Shown here: piece by piece, positions 1 through 6,779 of the stretch
How positions within the stretch are numbered: the first letter of the stretch is position 1
Layout: each line of letters opens with the position of its first letter
From: RGEC01 sp044371405
Lineage (GTDB): Bacteria; Bacteroidota; Bacteroidia; NS11-12g; UBA955
Assembly (NCBI GenBank): GCA_044371405.1
Contig: JBILTS010000095.1
Coordinates: forward strand, 1 to 8,637
Direction of reading: 5' to 3'
Length of the DNA: 8,637 nucleotides
The notes under the pieces: generated by a model
Databases searched by the model: none
What the model was told of the DNA's origin: nothing
Seen by the model: only the letters and a program-made list of their open reading frames with translations
Position numbers and translations under genes: made by a program

Positions 1-1
1 G

Positions 2-2599
2 GCCTCAAATTATTTATCGACCTATAACGATGAAATCAATGTTGTAATATCGTTTATCAATGTAAACGATTCAGGTATTGGTGAATTTAGCCGTCAAACC
101 CAGGAAACTGCCGATGAATTTGATGTGCATATTGCCATTCGCGAAAAAAACAAGAATTCTCTTTCATCCTTAATTACAGGCATTCGTGAACAGGAATTGC
201 ATACCCCATTCCTTTGTCTGAACCGCGAAACATTGCAAAATCTTATCAATTCAGGGCTAGACATTAATCAGAAATATGATTTGCTGTTAGGGCTTCGCAA
301 AGTAGCCCGCGACTGGAATTTCGTTACTTGCAGCGCTACAGACAAAGTAGAAAAAGCACCTTCATTGAAAAACCGCTTATCCTCTGCATTTCAATACATT
401 AATCCGCTGAATTTTAAGAAAAACCCGGCTAGGCATTTATTCTCGGCCTTGGCTATTTTGATGCTCATCACCATCACTTCGCTCAGCAAAGACGCCGGAA
501 TCAGTGGTGATGAATTTATACAGTACAGGTGGGCCGATACCGCCATCATTCCTTACTTTACCGAAGATAAAGAAGCTGCACTTTTTGACAAAAGCGACAA
601 CCACATGGAAAATTATGGCAGCAGCTTTGATACCTTCACAGCCATGCTGGTGCGCATAACCGGCACTGATGAAATTTTTCAGTTGAGACATTTCTGGAAT
701 GCCGTGATGGGATTCTTGTGCATCTTCTTTGGAGGATTGATGGTGCGCCACCTCACCCGCAGCTGGCTTTGGGCCTGTATTGGTATGGTATTGCTATTCT
801 TTACGCCGCGTCTACTTGGTGATTCATTAAATAATCCCAAAGACATACCTTTCGCAGCGGGTTATATCATTGGGCTTTATTACGCGCTTTTGTATTATGG
901 TAAAAACGGAGGACGAATCGGTCAGGCACTTGGTATTATCCTGGGCACCGGTCTTGCCATCAGCATTCGTGTGGGTGGTTTTGTGCTGATTCCCACCATT
1001 GCGCTCTTTGCCGGGTTGCGTTACATTGAGAATATTGGATTATCCAATTTCTTAAAACTACGCTGGAAGGGCATTTTACCCTATTTACTTTCATTTGTTT
1101 TAATCGCTTTGGGGTCTTTTTATGTGGGAATATTGCCCTGGCCCTATGGATTGGACGATCCTTTCACCAATCCATTCAAAGCCCTGGATGCCTTTACTAA
1201 ATTTCCCGTTACATTAAGACAGCTGTTTGAAGGCACACTTACCGACAGCAGCATGCTACCACCTTACTATTTAACCAAGTATCTGCTGATCACCACACCC
1301 ATTGTATCGTTGCTGGGCCTATTGTTGTATTTCATCTTAGGATTGTTTAACAGAAAGAATTACAGTCATGCCCTGATGATTGTGTTTTTTGCCGCAGCTT
1401 TTCCGGTTTTCTACATTTGGTACCAAAAATCAAATGTTTATGGTGGAATGCGCCAGATTATGTTTGTGGTGCCCTGCATCATAGTTTCAGCCACAGCTGG
1501 TTTTGCGATGCTTGCAAAAATCATTTCCGGAATGAAAGCCGCCAAATGGATTCTCCCTTTGCTAGTGCTTTTCGCGAGTCTACCACCAGCCATACACACT
1601 TTCAAAAATCATCCGTTACAATATATATATTTTAATGAACTTGCTGGTGGCACGAAAGGTGCCTATGGCGAATATGAGATGGATTATTACCTGGCATCGT
1701 TGAGACAAAGCACAGAATGGTTCTTGGAGAATGTGGCACGAAAAAATCCGGATAAGAAATTCACCGTGCTCTCCTATGGTATGAACCATGTTAAATATTA
1801 CTGCCGCAATGATAAGAATGTGCACGTAGGATTTACCCGCGCCGACGAAAGAAGCAGCCATGAATGGGATTATGCTATATTCTATAATGGATTTACCGAT
1901 AAATCACGTTTAAAAAATGGCGCCTACCCTCCTGTTGGAACTGTTTATACGCCCATGGTAGATGGCAAGCCCATGGGTTGGGTCATCAAACGCCCTTCCA
2001 ACGATGATATTGAGGGCTATAATGCCATGGAAAAAGTAAAAAATTACCCTCTGGCCCTTCAGAAATTCAATAAATACCTAAAAATTGACGCGAAAAATTC
2101 CGAAGTTTATTTCTATGTGGCTAATGTGTATGCCAATCTTGGCAAACTTGATTCAGCTATTTGGGCAGCCGAGAAATCTCTGGCTATTTACCCTGAATCT
2201 AACAGAGCCCTGCTTAGTTTAAATTCTTTCTACGCCAACCAGCGTCAATGGAATAAAGCAGTTGAAACCATGGAACGTTATGTAATAACGCGTCCAACAG
2301 ACCCCGATGGCTGGTGGATGAAATCCCAAATGGAATACAATAAACAGGACTTTAAAGCGGCTGAACAAAGTATTCGTAAAACCATCTCCCTAGAGGCACG
2401 TAATCCCAATTATTACGAAATCGGTATGGCAATTTACCAGGCCCTGAAAGATGATATCAACGCCCGTCTGTATTATAATGCATCAAGAGCAGGGTCATCC
2501 AACCCCAAAGAACAACAGGATGGGGTGTCTGCCATACAAAGTATTTATTTGGATATTACCGGTGAAGAATTGGAACTTGGTGGTGATGAGAGTGAGTGA
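2..2599 (+). CDS. GT39-like multi-pass membrane glycosyltransferase with C-terminal TPR repeats, 5'-truncated by window edge
   Basis: The frame is open from base 2, so the gene starts outside the window; 865 residues are visible. The GTG at 125 is merely an internal codon, and no in-frame ATG occurs before 461, which lies inside the first hydrophobic helix. Numbering from base 2: residues 1 to about 135 are soluble and I do not recognise them. A polytopic region (about 145-530) follows, with the acidic GISGDE motif (D170, E171) right after the first helix, as in the lipid-linked-sugar GT-C/GT39 (ArnT/PMT-like) fold, then GGMRQ near 481 and HPLQYIYFNELAGG near 537-550, typical of bacterial GT39-like proteins. 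Residues about 672-830 hold three to four TPR-like repeats (e.g. KNYPLALQKFNKYLKI). By family it would transfer a sugar from a polyprenyl-phosphate donor outside the inner membrane; donor and acceptor are unknown. It is convergent with the map/MBL unit, 17 bases away. Confidence 0.8.
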   Translation, partial: ASNYLSTYNDEINVVISFINVNDSGIGEFSRQTQETADEFDVHIAIREKNKNSLSSLITGIREQELHTPFLCLNRETLQNLINSGLDINQKYDLLLGLRKVARDWNFVTCSATDKVEKAPSLKNRLSSAFQYINPLNFKKNPARHLFSALAILMLITITSLSKDAGISGDEFIQYRWADTAIIPYFTEDKEAALFDKSDNHMENYGSSFDTFTAMLVRITGTDEIFQLRHFWNAVMGFLCIFFGGLMVRHLTRSWLWACIGMVLLFFTPRLLGDSLNNPKDIPFAAGYIIGLYYALLYYGKNGGRIGQALGIILGTGLAISIRVGGFVLIPTIALFAGLRYIENIGLSNFLKLRWKGILPYLLSFVLIALGSFYVGILPWPYGLDDPFTNPFKALDAFTKFPVTLRQLFEGTLTDSSMLPPYYLTKYLLITTPIVSLLGLLLYFILGLFNRKNYSHALMIVFFAAAFPVFYIWYQKSNVYGGMRQIMFVVPCIIVSATAGFAMLAKIISGMKAAKWILPLLVLFASLPPAIHTFKNHPLQYIYFNELAGGTKGAYGEYEMDYYLASLRQSTEWFLENVARKNPDKKFTVLSYGMNHVKYYCRNDKNVHVGFTRADERSSHEWDYAIFYNGFTDKSRLKNGAYPPVGTVYTPMVDGKPMGWVIKRPSNDDIEGYNAMEKVKNYPLALQKFNKYLKIDAKNSEVYFYVANVYANLGKLDSAIWAAEKSLAIYPESNRALLSLNSFYANQRQWNKAVETMERYVITRPTDPDGWWMKSQMEYNKQDFKAAEQSIRKTISLEARNPNYYEIGMAIYQALKDDINARLYYNASRAGSSNPKEQQDGVSAIQSIYLDITGEELELGGDESE

Positions 2600-2616
2600 G
2601 ACTAATTTGTAAAACC

Positions 2617-3462
2617 TCAGCCCAATAGATCGGTAAGATTACCCTTTTCGGCAATTACCATTTGACCGCGCTCGTTTCTCATCAATCTGGCACATTCAGT
2701 TTCCAAATCATGTTCAAAGAAGTATAGCGTTTTTTCTGCATCCATCTCTTCGTAAAGTTCTTCCTTCTCCTTCATCACAACCAATGGTTCTATATCATAC
2801 CCCATGGTATAATGTACCGGAACGTGTGCCGATGAAGGAATTAAATCAGCACAGTAGACAATGGTATGGCCATGGAAATTAATCTCAGGCGTTATCATAC
2901 CCATGGTGTGACCATTCACGCTGCGAATCCGCAGATTGGTGGTTAGCATTTGTCCATGTCTCACAAAATTCAGGACTCCTGCCTCGTGCAATGGCAAGAA
3001 GTTCTCTTGCAAAAAAGACGCCTTTTCCCTGGCGTTGGGCTTTAATGCATGATTCCACTGCGTCTCAGTGACATGATAAACAGCATTTGGAAAAGCGGGC
3101 ATAAGCTTGCCTTCTGAATTTTGTGTTACAGCGCCACCTACATGATCAAAGTGAAGATGCGTGAGCAAAACATCAGTGATATCCTCATGTGTCAATCCAA
3201 TGTTATTTAACGATGAAGCGATTGAATAATGACCATTTAGATAATAATACCCGAAGAATTTTTCGCTTTGTTTATTGCCAATACCGGTGTCTATCAGTAT
3301 CTTTCTATTGCCATCCTCCACTAATAAACAACGCATGGCCCAGTTGCACAGGTTTTTTTCATCCGCCGTATTGAGTGTATTCCATATTACTTTGGGAATC
3401 ACACCAAACATGGCGCCACCGTCCAGCTTAAAATTTCCCGAATGAATTACGTGCAATTTCAT
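2617..3462 (-). CDS. MBL-fold metallo-hydrolase, YtnP/lactonase-like
   Basis: This is a complete 281-residue metallo-beta-lactamase-fold hydrolase with no signal peptide, so probably cytoplasmic. All di-metal ligands are visible: the HLHFDH motif (H102, H104, D106, H107), H185 in NGHTMGM, D206 in CADLIPS and H251 in FEHD. The N-terminal stretch GNFKLDGGAMFGVIPK resembles the branch that includes YtnP-type quorum-quenching lactonases and methyl-parathion-hydrolase-like enzymes. The likely chemistry is metal-dependent hydrolysis of a lactone or ester, but the substrate cannot be read from sequence. The ATG lies only 3 bases beyond the map stop codon, so the two are almost certainly cotranscribed and perhaps translationally coupled. 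A GGAG about 11 bases upstream, inside the end of map, is a weak, somewhat distant ribosome-binding site. An ordinary intracellular thioesterase- or glyoxalase-like role is equally possible. Confidence 0.88.
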   Translation of the reverse strand: MKLHVIHSGNFKLDGGAMFGVIPKVIWNTLNTADEKNLCNWAMRCLLVEDGNRKILIDTGIGNKQSEKFFGYYYLNGHYSIASSLNNIGLTHEDITDVLLTHLHFDHVGGAVTQNSEGKLMPAFPNAVYHVTETQWNHALKPNAREKASFLQENFLPLHEAGVLNFVRHGQMLTTNLRIRSVNGHTMGMITPEINFHGHTIVYCADLIPSSAHVPVHYTMGYDIEPLVVMKEKEELYEEMDAEKTLYFFEHDLETECARLMRNERGQMVIAEKGNLTDLLG

Positions 3463-3465
3463 GAA

Positions 3466-4230
3466 TTAAAAATCTCCGTAAACATCCGTAAGGGCCTCGT
3501 GGCCAGTATCTGTTATAAGCACGGTATGCTCATACTGGGCGCTCAGCTTTCCGTCTATGGTTCTGGCTGTCCAACCATCCTTCCTGTCAACCTTGCATCG
3601 GGCCTTACCTGCGTTGATCATAGGTTCTATGGTAAAGATCATACCGGGCTTAAGAATTGGACCCGTATTTTTTTCGGCAATGTGAGATACTTCAGGATCC
3701 TCATGAAACTTCAACCCAACACCATGTCCGCAAAATTCATAGACCACTGAGTATCCGTTTTTATGAGCATGTTCTGAAATATGATAACCGATGTTGTTGA
3801 GGTGATTACCTGGGAAACACTGTTCGAGCCCTTTCTTTAGGCATTCTCTTGTAACTGACATTAACTTTACCGCATAGTCGCTAGCTTCGCCAACAGTAAA
3901 CATCCTACAGGTATCACCAAAATAACCGTCCAAAATGGTGGTTACATCAATATTCACAATATCACCCCATTTTAGTTCGTATGAATTGGGAACACCGTGG
4001 CAAACAACATCATTGGGAGATATACAGGAAGCATATTGATATCCTTTATATCCTTTGGTAGCCGGAATTGCACCATTCTCTCTCATGAACTTTTCTGCCA
4101 TATCATTTAATTCAAGAGTTGTAATTCCCGGTTTAATATATGATTCCAAATACTTGAGGGTTTGGGCGGCCAGCTTGCTACTTTTGCGGATACCGGCAAT
4201 TTGCTCAGGGGTTTTGATGATGATTCCCAC
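3466..4230 (-). CDS. map: Methionine aminopeptidase, type I
   Basis: A 254-residue type I methionine aminopeptidase, which removes the initiator Met from nascent cytosolic proteins. All active-site residues are present: H78 in CHGVPN; metal ligands D95 (NIDVT), D106 (GDTCR), H169 (GHGVG), E202 (TIEPM) and E234 (YEHTV); plus H176 (FHEDP). Length matches the Escherichia coli enzyme (264) and there is no N-terminal SH3-like zinc extension. The start is GTG at 4230: an in-frame TAA (4240-4242) closes the frame just upstream, and the encoded N-terminus (GIIIKTPEQI) aligns with the usual start of the family (AISIKTPEDI in E. coli). The MBL hydrolase gene follows 3 bases after the stop. A perfect Bacteroidota -7 box ends only 4 bases before the GTG, so the transcript may be leaderless. 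The gene is divergent from hppA and does not sit beside secY/infA, where map is found in many bacteria. Confidence 0.96.
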   Translation of the reverse strand: MGIIIKTPEQIAGIRKSSKLAAQTLKYLESYIKPGITTLELNDMAEKFMRENGAIPATKGYKGYQYASCISPNDVVCHGVPNSYELKWGDIVNIDVTTILDGYFGDTCRMFTVGEASDYAVKLMSVTRECLKKGLEQCFPGNHLNNIGYHISEHAHKNGYSVVYEFCGHGVGLKFHEDPEVSHIAEKNTGPILKPGMIFTIEPMINAGKARCKVDRKDGWTARTIDGKLSAQYEHTVLITDTGHEALTDVYGDF

Positions 4231-4234
4231 GCTG

Positions 4235-4242
4235 CAAAATTA
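4235..4242 (-). promoter_or_regulatory. Probable -7 promoter box of map
   Basis: On the minus strand this reads TAATTTTG, an exact match to the Bacteroidota sigma-ABfr -7 consensus TAnnTTTG. I could not find a convincing -33 TTTG at the usual 17-23 base spacing. Because the box ends 4 bases before the GTG start at 4230, transcription would begin at or next to the start codon. Confidence 0.5.
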
Positions 4243-4305
4243 CTATGATTTATCCCCTGTCACTTTAATATTAAACAGAATTACTTACATTTCATATAAA
4301 AAACG

Positions 4306-4313
4306 TAATTTCG
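4306..4313 (+). promoter_or_regulatory. Probable -7 promoter box of hppA
   Basis: TAATTTCG matches TAnnTTTG at all but one position and is followed by CACCCC, a common context at Bacteroidota promoters. It would start transcription near 4318-4320, giving a leader of about 20 bases before the hppA ATG at 4339. A weak -33 candidate (TTAC at 4281-4284) lies 21 bases upstream. No Shine-Dalgarno sequence precedes the ATG. The 108-base region 4231-4338 thus appears to carry two divergent, non-overlapping promoters. Confidence 0.45.
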
Positions 4314-4338
4314 CACCCCAATTTTCTAGCAACTCAAT

Positions 4339-6714
4339 ATGAATACTTCAATATTGTATCTGATTCCTGCCCTTGGTGTGGTGGGATTGATTGTGATGGC
4401 GGTAAAAAGCGCCTGGGTATCTAAACAAGATGCCGGAGATGACAACATGCAACGTCTGGCCGGCTACATTGCCAAAGGAGCAATGGCCTTCCTAAAAGCA
4501 GAATGGAAAATCCTTAGTTACTTTGTAGTAATTGCAGGTATTTTACTAGCATGGTCCGGAACCTTCAAGGGAACTGAAAATCACCCAATCCATTCCAGTT
4601 GGGTAATTTCCATCTCATTTGTGATTGGAGCCGTTTTATCGGCTTTGGCCGGATATATCGGCATGAATATCGCAACCAAAGCCAACGTTCGCACCACCCA
4701 AGCTGCACGCACCAGTTTATCCAAAGCATTGCAAGTTTCTTTCAACGGAGGAACTGTAATGGGTTTGGGTGTAGCCGGATTGGCCGTAATCGGTTTGGGT
4801 TCTTTATTCATCGTTTTCTTGCAGATGTTCCATGTTACCTCGGTAAACAGTGACGAAATGAAAACAGCCATCGAAGTACTGGCCGGTTTTTCACTGGGAG
4901 CTGAAAGCATTGCATTGTTTGCCCGTGTGGGTGGTGGTATTTACACCAAAGCCGCCGATGTAGGAGCAGACCTCGTAGGTAAAGTAGAAGCAGGTATTCC
5001 TGAAGATGACGTTCGCAACCCTGCCACCATTGCAGATAACGTTGGTGATAACGTAGGAGATGTTGCGGGTATGGGTGCCGATTTATTTGGTTCTTATGTG
5101 GCGACTATCCTTGCAACCATGGTTTTGGGTCAGGAAATAAAAGCTGTAGATAATTACAACGGCCTGTCTCCTATCCTGCTTCCTATGGTTATTGCCGGCC
5201 TTGGTTTGATATTCTCTATCGTTGGAACCTGGTTTGTAAGGGTAAAGAATGAAACTGACAGTGTTCAGAAAGCCTTAAACCTGGGTAACTGGTCGTCTAT
5301 TGCCCTTACTGGTATCGCTTCTTATTTTCTGGTTCAAAACCTTTTGCCAGAAAAAATGTCATGGTTCAACGATGTTCGCGGTGAAGACTTTACCCGTAAC
5401 GGTGTTTTTGCAGCCATCATCGTAGGTTTAATTGTTGGTACTTTAATGAGTATTATTACCGAATATTACACCGCTATGGGCAAACGCCCTGTAATATCTA
5501 TCATCCGCCAGTCCGGCACAGGACATGCCACCAACATTATCGGTGGTTTGAGCGTGGGTATGGAATCAACAGTATTGCCTATTTTGGTTTTGGCCGGTGG
5601 CATCATGGGCTCTTATTACTTTGCAGGTTTGTATGGTGTTTCTATTGCAGCTGCTGGCATGATGGCTACAACTGCCATGCAGCTGGCTATTGATGCCTTT
5701 GGTCCTATTGCCGATAACGCTGGTGGAATTGCAGAAATGAGTCAGTTGCCCGAAGAAGTTCGCGGCCGCACAGACAACCTTGATGCCGTAGGGAACACAA
5801 CAGCAGCAACCGGTAAAGGATTTGCCATAGCCTCTGCTGCGTTGACTTCCCTTGCTTTATTTGCTGCGTTTGTAGGTATTTCCGGCATTACTGCCATCGA
5901 TATTTACAAAGCCCCTGTTTTAGCAGGTTTGTTTGTGGGTGGTATGATACCTTTTATCTTCTCTTCTTTAGCCATTGCTGCTGTAGGTCGTGCGGCCATG
6001 GACATGGTGAATGAGGTGCGTCGCCAGTTCCGTGAAATCCCTGGAATCATGGAATACAAAGCACAGCCTGAATATGAAAAATGCGTTGCCATATCCACAA
6101 AAGCTTCAATCCGCGAGATGATTGCCCCTGGTGCTATTGCATTGCTTTCACCTGTAATCGTTGGATTTCTATTCGGTCCTGAGGTTTTGGGCGGTATGCT
6201 TGCCGGTGTTACCGTTTCCGGTGTATTGATGGGTATTTTCCAGTCAAATGCCGGCGGCGCATGGGATAATGCCAAAAAATCCTTTGAAAAAGGCGTTGAA
6301 ATAAACGGTGAAACTTTCTACAAGAAATCTGAGCCACACAAGGCATCCGTAACCGGAGATACCGTGGGTGATCCATTTAAAGACACTTCCGGACCTTCCA
6401 TGAACATCTTGATTAAATTGATGTCCATTGTTTCTTTGGTAATTGCTCCATTCATTGCAGGTAAAACATTTGGTGAAAGACCAACCCAAAAGGGTGCTGG
6501 TTCAAATGTCCACATGTCGTGCTGCGATACTGCTATGGCTAGCAAATGTGACATGAGCAAATGTGCTACCATGACCAAGGATGAATGCGCAAAGCACTGC
6601 GACAGTGTGGGTTGTTCTGCAGAAGAAAAAGCTGAGTGCATGAAGATGTATGATGAAAAAGGCAATTATAAAGGCAAGGCAGACAAGCCCTGTTGTAATG
6701 AAGAAAAAAAATAA
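4339..6714 (+). CDS. hppA: K+-dependent membrane-bound H+-translocating pyrophosphatase with Cys-rich C-terminal tail
   Basis: A 791-residue M-PPase of about 16 inner-membrane helices, which hydrolyses cytosolic pyrophosphate and pumps ions outward. Catalytic motifs are intact: DVGADLVGKVE (207-217), EDD (222-224), DNVGDNVGDVAG (233-244), DAFGPIADNAGG (452-463) and the GDTVGDPFKD loop (673-682). GNTTAATGKG (485-494) carries Ala489 and Gly492, the signature of the K+-dependent class (Lys/Thr in K+-independent enzymes). The gate glutamate is absent from both usual TM6 positions (the segment reads DLFGSYVATI), while TM5 has GAESIALF with E189 where most relatives have Ser; this pattern is known from the Flavobacterium-type H+-pump, so H+ rather than Na+ transport is inferred. 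After the last helix (about 690-708) comes a roughly 75-residue Cys/Met-rich extension not typical of the family. The gene is monocistronic by appearance: its own divergent promoter upstream and a strong terminator directly after it. Confidence 0.97.
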   Translation: MNTSILYLIPALGVVGLIVMAVKSAWVSKQDAGDDNMQRLAGYIAKGAMAFLKAEWKILSYFVVIAGILLAWSGTFKGTENHPIHSSWVISISFVIGAVLSALAGYIGMNIATKANVRTTQAARTSLSKALQVSFNGGTVMGLGVAGLAVIGLGSLFIVFLQMFHVTSVNSDEMKTAIEVLAGFSLGAESIALFARVGGGIYTKAADVGADLVGKVEAGIPEDDVRNPATIADNVGDNVGDVAGMGADLFGSYVATILATMVLGQEIKAVDNYNGLSPILLPMVIAGLGLIFSIVGTWFVRVKNETDSVQKALNLGNWSSIALTGIASYFLVQNLLPEKMSWFNDVRGEDFTRNGVFAAIIVGLIVGTLMSIITEYYTAMGKRPVISIIRQSGTGHATNIIGGLSVGMESTVLPILVLAGGIMGSYYFAGLYGVSIAAAGMMATTAMQLAIDAFGPIADNAGGIAEMSQLPEEVRGRTDNLDAVGNTTAATGKGFAIASAALTSLALFAAFVGISGITAIDIYKAPVLAGLFVGGMIPFIFSSLAIAAVGRAAMDMVNEVRRQFREIPGIMEYKAQPEYEKCVAISTKASIREMIAPGAIALLSPVIVGFLFGPEVLGGMLAGVTVSGVLMGIFQSNAGGAWDNAKKSFEKGVEINGETFYKKSEPHKASVTGDTVGDPFKDTSGPSMNILIKLMSIVSLVIAPFIAGKTFGERPTQKGAGSNVHMSCCDTAMASKCDMSKCATMTKDECAKHCDSVGCSAEEKAECMKMYDEKGNYKGKADKPCCNEEKK
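6484..6711 (+). other. Cysteine-rich C-terminal extension of HppA (residues 716-791)
   Basis: After the last membrane helix and a short linker, this segment encodes ten cysteines (C728, C729, C737, C742, C750, C754, C759, C767, C785, C786), several methionines, three His and many Lys/Glu/Asp. CC pairs open and close the cluster, with CDMSKC, CAKHC and CSAEEKAEC between. Both termini of M-PPases face the periplasm by known topology, so the tail is inferred to be extracytoplasmic. Metal binding or disulfide formation is possible; no named domain is recognised. Confidence 0.85.
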
Positions 6715-6720
6715 AACAGG

Positions 6721-6749
6721 AAAGGCCGCCCAAAAAGGTGGCCTTTTTT
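6721..6749 (+). terminator. Intrinsic terminator of hppA
   Basis: A perfect 10-base-pair stem with one G-U pair (6721-6730 with 6737-6746), a 6-base loop CAAAAA and a run of six T (6744-6749) begin 6 bases after the hppA stop. The leading A-run makes it potentially active in both directions. It overlaps the GTG at 6738, which argues against that codon as a start for the next gene. Confidence 0.9.
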
Positions 6750-6779
6750 GTTAATGAATTGTGTTGTCTTTTTAATCTT

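Noticed and set aside
125..127. GTG at 125 as the start of the GT39-like protein
   Set aside because: The frame is open from base 2 with plausible protein sequence upstream (EINVVISFINV), no ribosome-binding site or promoter precedes the GTG, and the gene clearly enters from the left edge.
2600..2616. Bidirectional terminator between the convergent GT39-like and MBL genes
   Set aside because: The 17-base gap contains no inverted repeat with a T-run; any terminator would have to lie inside the coding sequences and none was evident.
4231..4338. Riboswitch or small RNA in the map-hppA divergent region
   Set aside because: Only 108 bases, AT-rich, with no conserved aptamer pattern or stable hairpin; two divergent promoters explain it.
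5030..5066. Short direct repeat (GATAACGTTGGTGATAACGT-like) in hppA
   Set aside because: It encodes the conserved catalytic DNVGDNVGD motif and reflects protein constraint, not a DNA repeat element.
5904..6275. 123-codon open frame on the minus strand inside hppA
   Set aside because: It is antisense to conserved hppA catalytic and membrane segments, has Pro/Ile/Thr-rich unstructured composition, and has no homologue I recognise; it is a shadow of the real gene.
6318..6665. 115-codon minus-strand open frame antisense to the HppA tail, and a possible frameshift creating the Cys-rich tail
   Set aside because: The sense frame runs unbroken from conserved HppA motifs through the tail to a stop followed 6 bases later by the terminator, and the tail composition is protein-like. 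The antisense frame is best explained as a shadow.
6738..6779. Start of the NAPE-PLD-like gene at GTG 6738
   Set aside because: This codon lies within the right arm of the hppA terminator hairpin and T-run; the added 14 residues look like translated terminator sequence. ATG 6780 fits better.
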